Part shown: positions 6,332 through 10,724 of the stretch, in pieces
Position numbering within the stretch: the stretch's first letter is position 1
Layout of the letters: each line of letters opens with the position of its first letter
Assembly (NCBI GenBank): GCA_021820645.1
Contig: JAKADJ010000056.1
Span: 1 to 10,724 of the forward strand
DNA length: 10,724 nucleotides
Direction of reading: 5' to 3'
Origin: Bacillota bacterium
Lineage (GTDB): Bacteria > Bacillota_E > Sulfobacillia > Sulfobacillales > Sulfobacillaceae
The notes under the pieces: generated by a model
The model's database searches: none
Told to the model about the DNA's origin: nothing
The model's input: only the letters and a program-made list of their open reading frames with translations
Translations under genes and position numbers: made by a program

Positions 6332-7015
6332 ATGGCCACTAGCTGGAAAGAACGAATGGGTATTCTTTTTGCGTTTGCACTCAGCGCTGGGATTGCCACC
6401 ACACCATGGATGCAAAGCGCTAATCGCGTGGTGTCAAGCGCTTTGAGACCGATGGGCGTTCATATCCCCGCGCTCCAACTGATCTGGGTGTTCGGTGGCA
6501 TCCCACTCACTTTTCTCAGTGTGCTAGGAGTAGCCTGGAACCGAAGCCGAAAACAAAAGCCGTGGATCGGAATTGTCTTTGGTTTCATCGTCGGGAGTCT
6601 CATCGAACTGGTCTCTAAACATTTCATTGCCTTGCCCACTCCTCCCAATGTTCCTCCGGAGGGTTTTTATCAGGCCATCGTAGTGGCGACCAACATTACC
6701 CCGAGCCAAGTGCTCCATTTAATTTCCCTGGTTGCGGGTCACGGTACGTCCGGCTCTTCGCACTTTAAGCTCTTGCAGGGGAGCTTTCCTAGTGGGCACC
6801 TCTTTCGGCTTACCTATGCGCTTTTGGTCCTGACTGAGACAAGAAAACCCGGGGCGTTGGTGGCTGTCATCGATGGATTAGCAAGTTTTTGCGTGGTGGC
6901 TACAGGCGGCCACTGGATCTGGGACACGGTGGGTGGAATCGTATTGGCCACTCTTATGACTACTTGGATTGCTTTTCCGAGCTCAGCAACCGGATCACCA
7001 AGGTCTCGACATTGA
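6332..7015 (+). CDS. PAP2-superfamily membrane phosphatase-like protein
   Basis: A 227-residue polytopic membrane protein of the PAP2/phosphatidic-acid-phosphatase type, which normally removes phosphate from lipid phosphates or undecaprenyl pyrophosphate at the outer face of the membrane. Hydrophobic segments are at about 10-24, 48-68, 78-95, 115-135, 158-168, 176-191 and 198-215. Motif 2 is present as FPSGH (152-156, H156), and the motif 3 histidine and aspartate appear in GGHWIWD (H194, D198). However, motif 1 reads K96-HFIALP-TP, with threonine in place of the usual arginine, and the usual SR of motif 3 is replaced by C187-V188. Two phosphate-binding arginines are thus missing, so activity is uncertain. 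A second possible start is the ATG at 6356, which has GGAAAG just upstream and would remove eight residues. It converges on the MFS gene with a 34-base gap. Confidence 0.85.
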   Translation: MATSWKERMGILFAFALSAGIATTPWMQSANRVVSSALRPMGVHIPALQLIWVFGGIPLTFLSVLGVAWNRSRKQKPWIGIVFGFIVGSLIELVSKHFIALPTPPNVPPEGFYQAIVVATNITPSQVLHLISLVAGHGTSGSSHFKLLQGSFPSGHLFRLTYALLVLTETRKPGALVAVIDGLASFCVVATGGHWIWDTVGGIVLATLMTTWIAFPSSATGSPRSRH

Positions 7016-7049
7016 TATCTTTTGCGCCGTGAGAACTAACAATGGCTGA

Positions 7050-8294
7050 TCAAAGCGTCTCGGCTTGACTCTTGTGTGCTTTTGGTAACTGCGTCGCTAG
7101 CAATCCGGCCACGAACGCCACGCTTGCACTACCTGCCAATATGAGTCGCGGTTCTTGGGCGTAAATACCGGCAATTAAGGGAGACAGGATTGCTACCAAG
7201 GATGCGGTGACCACGCCGGTCCAGCCCTGAATTTCCACCCGGACCAGATCCGGTAGCGAGGTCATCCAGTAACTGGTATGGCTCGTCCAAAATTGCGACT
7301 GACCGGCAATCACCAACATCCAACCTAGCATGATCACCATAAGGTGGTTCCGGGGTGCCGTCCCTAACGTACCGAACCCCAAAAGGAGAAGGACCAATGC
7401 TAGGAGGATCATGGCACGGGGAGACCGGCGTGGGCTTAAGGCGTGTAAGCTGGCGAGGCTGACTGCCGCCAATGCTCCCGCAATGGGTAAAAACGCCAAT
7501 TGGTGCGCCGGAAGATTGGCCCCGTGGTGGGCCACCAAAGCTAGCGGGGCAAACGTGGCAAACAACACGACGGGGACTTGGACTAAGACCCGAAGTCCGG
7601 ATAGAATTAACCCGGGCCCTTGAAGCCCGATCCCGATATGCCTGACCACCTCTTTGAAGCGGGGACGGGACCGAGCCATCGAAGCACGCCCAACATGGGA
7701 TTCCTTCAAAGCGATTAACCGGACGGTCCAGGACAGAGTAACCAGCGGCCAAACCACCCATAACACATCGTGGCTTGCGGCCACGACGCCTACATGGCTT
7801 ACCAGCGGTGCCAAAAACGGCAAGACCAGGCCCCCGGCTATCGTCATCACTTGAAGGATCAAAAAGTATCCGGGTAATCGGCCGCCGGGCGAGCCTTCAC
7901 TAAATAGACTATTCCAAGCCGGTCCAACGAATCCACCCGCTTGGTTGGCGATGACCCCGATCGCCAACCACAGAGGATTTTTAACCAGTGCCCAGACTCC
8001 CAAAACCAAGACCCAACCAAGAAAGTCGCCCAGCATGACGCTGCCCTTTCGCCCCAGATGTTGCGAGAGCACGCCTGAGCCAGCCAAGCCGAAGACCTGC
8101 AAAAGGGATCCGGTCCCCAGTGCGAGCCCGATGTGGGTAGGAGATAGGCGTTCATGGACTAAAAATAGGGTCAGGTAGGACCCCATCCAAGCCATGGTCA
8201 CCGACCAGGGCAATTCGGTGGCCAATAAAATCAAGGGGTTGGACGTTGTGGCCCGTTTTAATCGAAGGGCGAGGGAATTCTTTGACTGTGACAT
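7050..8294 (-). CDS. MFS transporter
   Basis: A 414-residue major facilitator superfamily permease with about 12 hydrophobic helices in two halves. The signature loop between helices 2 and 3 is seen as GVLSQHLGRKGSVMLGD (74-90), followed by the usual TM4-TM5 pattern including NQAGGFVGPAWNSL. The half-way loop (about 195-215) is basic, RASMARSRPRFKE, and should be cytoplasmic. The substrate is not readable; the pattern suits a small-molecule efflux pump or an uncharacterised permease. It begins 37 bases after the M50 protease gene on the same strand and is probably the third gene of that operon. The ATG has only a weak purine stretch (AGAGAA) upstream, so its translation may depend on the preceding gene; a TATGAT ending eight bases before the ATG could instead be a secondary promoter. 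Confidence 0.92.
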   Translation of the reverse strand: MSQSKNSLALRLKRATTSNPLILLATELPWSVTMAWMGSYLTLFLVHERLSPTHIGLALGTGSLLQVFGLAGSGVLSQHLGRKGSVMLGDFLGWVLVLGVWALVKNPLWLAIGVIANQAGGFVGPAWNSLFSEGSPGGRLPGYFLILQVMTIAGGLVLPFLAPLVSHVGVVAASHDVLWVVWPLVTLSWTVRLIALKESHVGRASMARSRPRFKEVVRHIGIGLQGPGLILSGLRVLVQVPVVLFATFAPLALVAHHGANLPAHQLAFLPIAGALAAVSLASLHALSPRRSPRAMILLALVLLLLGFGTLGTAPRNHLMVIMLGWMLVIAGQSQFWTSHTSYWMTSLPDLVRVEIQGWTGVVTASLVAILSPLIAGIYAQEPRLILAGSASVAFVAGLLATQLPKAHKSQAETL

Positions 8295-8331
8295 CGTTCT
8301 CTATCATACACGAAATTCGCAGGGGACGGGG

Positions 8332-9129
8332 TTAGCCCAGCCCGATGTGCAGGAGCGAACCGATAAAGAGGTACCCCGCAACACTAAGACCCATCAAAAA
8401 TGCCCACAAACTTCCGTAAAACCACTTGTGGGGTAGGGGAATATCGTTGTATTGGGGAGGTACGCCTTGCCTCAGGCGTCGGGAAAAGTTCCACACGATA
8501 AACGCCAAAATGATTAAGGTGATCGGGTCGAATTGAAAACTGTTGCTTATGGGACTATAGAACAACATGACGGCCAGCCCCACTAAACCCGGGGCCCATG
8601 CTTTCCAGCCTAAAAACGCCACCGTTCTGCCTCCATCAAGTGGCACCACGGGTATAAGATTGAAAATATGAATGACCATGCCAAAAAGTGCCACCACGGC
8701 GAAGATGATGTGCCCAGTGGTCACATAGAGACCAAAACTTATAATAGACGCTAAAATCCCGAAAACCGGTCCCGCAATCCCAATGAAGGCCTCGTCATCG
8801 GCATTCCGTGGATTTTGTTTCAGGCTAATCACGGCGCCTAAAAAAGGGATAAAGGTAGGCCAAGAGGCTGGGATTCCGCGAGCACGGTTGGCCAGGACGT
8901 GACCAGACTCGTGTACCACGATAATCGCCAGGAGACCCACCCCAAAGGCCCACCCGAGAGTCAAGCCATACACCAACAAAGAAACCATAAGACTTGCAAA
9001 TACTAAGAAGACTTTAGCCTTGTAGATTACAGCCAATCCCGAGAGAAGCCATTGACGAAGCGAACGGCGAGGGGCCGGTTGTGTCGAGGAGGTGGTCAAC
9101 GGCCGATCCTCAAACGGCGGATTCTCCAC
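8332..9129 (-). CDS. Site-2 protease family (M50) membrane metalloprotease
   Basis: A 265-residue intramembrane zinc metalloprotease. The zinc site HESGH (73-77) lies in the second hydrophobic segment, and the third ligand is the aspartate of NLIPVVPLDGG (157-167, D165), the two defining motifs of peptidase family M50. About six membrane segments are visible, including 31-60, 62-80, 115-136, 139-160, 178-194, 203-220 and 238-262. There is no PDZ domain between the motifs, unlike RseP, and no CBS domain, so it belongs to the short membrane-core type. Such proteases usually cut membrane-bound anti-sigma factors or signal-peptide remnants; none is encoded here. The start is GTG, with GGAGGGA five bases upstream lying inside the end of the sulfurtransferase gene, and only two bases separate the stop of that gene from this start, so translation is likely coupled. 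Confidence 0.94.
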   Translation of the reverse strand: MENPPFEDRPLTTSSTQPAPRRSLRQWLLSGLAVIYKAKVFLVFASLMVSLLVYGLTLGWAFGVGLLAIIVVHESGHVLANRARGIPASWPTFIPFLGAVISLKQNPRNADDEAFIGIAGPVFGILASIISFGLYVTTGHIIFAVVALFGMVIHIFNLIPVVPLDGGRTVAFLGWKAWAPGLVGLAVMLFYSPISNSFQFDPITLIILAFIVWNFSRRLRQGVPPQYNDIPLPHKWFYGSLWAFLMGLSVAGYLFIGSLLHIGLG

Positions 9130-9131
9130 GG

Positions 9132-9983
9132 TTATCCCTCCTCACGAGTGTCGTCTCCAATTGCGATGGGATTATCCGGGTAGCTAATCCAGTCACTCCA
9201 ACTTCCCGGGTATAAAAAGCCTTTAATTCCGATCTGAGATAAGGCGAAGAGATTGACACAGGCGGTAACACCAGACCCACAATACACAGCCACGGAGGAA
9301 TCCCGGGGCACGTTGGCAAAATGTTGTTGTAGGGTGGCCATCGGAAGATACTTAGCGGGCGCTTCGAACACTTCTTGATAGTTGAATGGTCGGGCCCCGG
9401 GAATATGTCCGGCTTTAGCGTCAATCGGTTCCTGCTCACCGCGGAATCGAGCGGCACTCCGTGAATCCATCAAAAACCAGTCGTGGGGACCTTTAAGTTC
9501 CTCGGCCGACACGGTGGGCATGGAGTGAGGATGGGCAATAAAGGTTCCCTGACGCGTTGGAGGGATGTCGGCAGATAAAGGTAAGTTGTCTGCCGTCCAG
9601 CTGGCGATGCCGCCGTTGAGGATCCCGACCCGGTGATGCCCAAAGTATTGCAGTAGCCACCAGAGTCGCGCTGCCCCTGATCCGTCATCATCGTACGCCA
9701 CGCAATAGGAGTCCTCGGTGACGCCGCATTCACGGAGCCGCGCTGAAAAAAGCTCGGGGTTCGGCAGAGGATGTCGGCCCCCGTGCACGGTGACCGGGCC
9801 TGCCAAATCGGTCTCCATATCTAACCGATAGGACCCCGGGATATGGCCCGCCCGATAAGCATTGACGGCTTTGTTTGGATCCTGCAGGTTATAGCGGCAA
9901 TCAAACACGATAACCTCGGGGTCGTTTAAGTGGGACTTGAGCCACTCTACTTCGATTAAACCTCTCTCGAGTATCTGTCGCAT
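9132..9983 (-). CDS. sseA: 3-mercaptopyruvate sulfurtransferase (rhodanese-fold)
   Basis: A 283-residue two-domain rhodanese-family enzyme, the usual length. It would transfer sulfur from 3-mercaptopyruvate (or thiosulfate) to a thiol acceptor or cyanide in the cytoplasm. The inactive N-terminal domain has FDCR (27-30), AGHIPG (45-50) and GILNGG (120-125). The catalytic domain has RF.GE.EPID (179-188), KAGHIPGA (190-197) and the active loop CGSGVTAC (235-242), with C235 as sulfur carrier. The loop CGSGVTA is that of mercaptopyruvate sulfurtransferases; thiosulfate rhodaneses usually have CRKGVTA. This decides the name, though substrate preference is an inference. The ATG has AAGGAG (9992-9997) eight bases upstream. 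It is the first gene of a tight operon with the M50 protease and MFS transporter, behind a consensus promoter at 10043. Confidence 0.93.
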   Translation of the reverse strand: MRQILERGLIEVEWLKSHLNDPEVIVFDCRYNLQDPNKAVNAYRAGHIPGSYRLDMETDLAGPVTVHGGRHPLPNPELFSARLRECGVTEDSYCVAYDDDGSGAARLWWLLQYFGHHRVGILNGGIASWTADNLPLSADIPPTRQGTFIAHPHSMPTVSAEELKGPHDWFLMDSRSAARFRGEQEPIDAKAGHIPGARPFNYQEVFEAPAKYLPMATLQQHFANVPRDSSVAVYCGSGVTACVNLFALSQIGIKGFLYPGSWSDWISYPDNPIAIGDDTREEG

Positions 9984-10001
9984 CGGTTTGGCTCCTTAAC
10001 C

Positions 10002-10020
10002 GGCACGCAGGATCTGTGCC
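10002..10020 (-). other. Small hairpin in the sulfurtransferase leader
   Basis: GGCAC (10002-10006) pairs with GTGCC (10016-10020) around a 9-base loop, in the roughly 53-base leader between the promoter and the ribosome binding site. It does not cover the ribosome binding site. Any function is speculative. Confidence 0.25.
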
Positions 10021-10042
10021 AAGTATCTTTTGGTTTATACGT

Positions 10043-10051
10043 ATTATATCA
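10043..10051 (-). promoter_or_regulatory. Extended -10 promoter of the sseA-M50-MFS operon
   Basis: Read on the minus strand this is TGATATAAT: a perfect TATAAT (10043-10048) preceded by the TGn extension. No good -35 box is seen 17 bases upstream, as is common for extended -10 promoters. Transcription would start near 10036 and give a leader of about 53 bases before the ATG at 9983. Confidence 0.7.
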
Positions 10052-10087
10052 AGTAATTACAGAGGGCACCGAGGCACAATAATCTTC

Positions 10088-10111
10088 AAAAATAGCCTCC
10101 GCTGACCAGGC
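10088..10111 (-). terminator. Weak intrinsic terminator candidate after the membrane-protein gene
   Basis: On the minus strand GCCT and AGGC (10108-10111 and 10095-10098) can form a 4-bp stem with a 9-base loop, followed by TATTTTT (10088-10094). The T-run is convincing but the stem is short. It lies between the stop of the unknown membrane protein and the promoter at 10043, a sensible place for a terminator. Confidence 0.3.
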
Positions 10112-10130
10112 GACTGACAATCGGCATCGG

Positions 10131-10691
10131 TTAGTGTCGGGTTATCCGCGAGGAATTCATGGCATCGACCAGCGGTGTTGCCGGGATGCCTTGGGTGGCA
10201 GCCACGAAATTACGTGCGAGGAGCAGGAGCAGCCAAACATCGACGCCGTCGATGGCGACAGTCCAACTCACTGCCCAGAACGTTCCCGTTCCGAGGTTGG
10301 CTACGAGGCCCGATAGAAAACCGATGGCCAACATGGCGATGAGCCATCCCGTAACAAATGTGGAGCGCAGGCGGCGGTGCGCCTGGCTGTGCTGCCATTG
10401 TCGGCGTAGGCTTGACCCGTCCGTAAGTAATTCGAACTTGAAAAAGATCAAAAAGTATTGCACCCCGATGACTAAAGCGGGTAATAGGATGCCCACCAGA
10501 AGACGCGTTGCAAGGGGTCCACCCATCAACTTCGGAACCCACCGCAAGGCCATAATCCCCAGATTGATTGCAAAAAACACCGGCAGGGCACGAACCCACA
10601 CCGTAAGGGATGATCGCGACGCATCGGTGCCCCATCGAAGTAACCCTATCAGAAAGCCCCATTCGAGTACGGTCCAACCCAGTAGTAGCAT
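10131..10691 (-). CDS. Unrecognised multi-pass membrane protein, start uncertain
   Basis: I do not recognise this protein. From the ATG at 10691 it has 186 residues and about five hydrophobic segments: near the N terminus (MLLLGWTVLEWGFLIGLL), then RALPVFFAINLGIMALRW, a long one LLVGILLPALVIGVQYFLIFF, then FVTGWLIAMLAIGFLSGLV, and a last one ending in VDVWLLLLLARNF. A basic loop with SLRRQWQHSQAHRRLR sits before the fourth. The tail is polar. The frame stays open upstream to the window edge and reads APHLSLGIN just before the ATG, so the real start may be outside; AGGGA nine bases before the ATG leaves it possible as well. The 147-base gap to sseA holds a terminator-like element and a promoter, so it is probably not in the same operon. 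Coding is likely; function is unknown. Confidence 0.7.
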   Translation of the reverse strand: MLLLGWTVLEWGFLIGLLRWGTDASRSSLTVWVRALPVFFAINLGIMALRWVPKLMGGPLATRLLVGILLPALVIGVQYFLIFFKFELLTDGSSLRRQWQHSQAHRRLRSTFVTGWLIAMLAIGFLSGLVANLGTGTFWAVSWTVAIDGVDVWLLLLLARNFVAATQGIPATPLVDAMNSSRITRH

Positions 10692-10724
10692 CAAATTGAT
10701 CCCTAATGATAGGTGGGGGGCAAA

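Noticed and set aside
6020..6415. Minus-strand 131-codon frame between the dehydrogenase and PAP2 genes
   Set aside because: It crosses a promoter region and overlaps the PAP2 gene in antisense; composition is not protein-like and it matches no family I know.
7129..7761. Minus-strand 210-codon frame inside the MFS gene
   Set aside because: It is in a different frame of the clearly coding MFS gene, rich in Pro, Arg and Ser, with no hydrophobic or family pattern.

Overview
The window looks like chromosomal DNA of a moderately GC-rich bacterium. Strong purine-rich ribosome binding sites, short 5' leaders, GTG starts and the gene content (mercaptopyruvate sulfurtransferase, proton-translocating transhydrogenase, several membrane proteins) fit a Firmicutes-like, possibly Sulfobacillus-type, organism. 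That assignment is inference; no rRNA or other taxonomic marker is present.

Left part (1-2578, + strand): the 3' nine-tenths of pntB, the beta subunit of the NAD(P) transhydrogenase, then a complete soluble cytochrome P450 with its own likely promoter. Middle (2579-4207): a gene-poor stretch with a frameshifted remnant of a transposase carrying an HHYLG motif, a small minus-strand coiled-coil protein built on an 11-residue (33-bp) tandem repeat, and about 720 bp holding only short broken reading frames that look partly protein-like.

Right part: a minus-strand pair, a D-2-hydroxyacid dehydrogenase followed by an aminoglycoside-phosphotransferase-fold protein (TIGR02569-like), behind a leader with a strong dyad. 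A divergent + strand PAP2-superfamily membrane protein has an apparently leaderless start and degenerate phosphate-binding motifs. A tightly packed minus-strand operon follows: mercaptopyruvate sulfurtransferase, site-2 (M50) metalloprotease, MFS transporter, driven by a consensus extended -10 promoter. At the right edge is an unrecognised multi-pass membrane protein, probably cut by the window end.

Functionally this is a mosaic: redox (PntB could supply NADPH, which P450 and reductase enzymes use), sulfur transfer, membrane proteolysis and transport. I found no CRISPR array, tRNA, rRNA, intact mobile element or clear defence system. The least ordinary items are the coiled-coil repeat gene with its flanking gene debris, the PAP2 protein lacking two conserved arginines, and the sulfurtransferase-protease-transporter operon.
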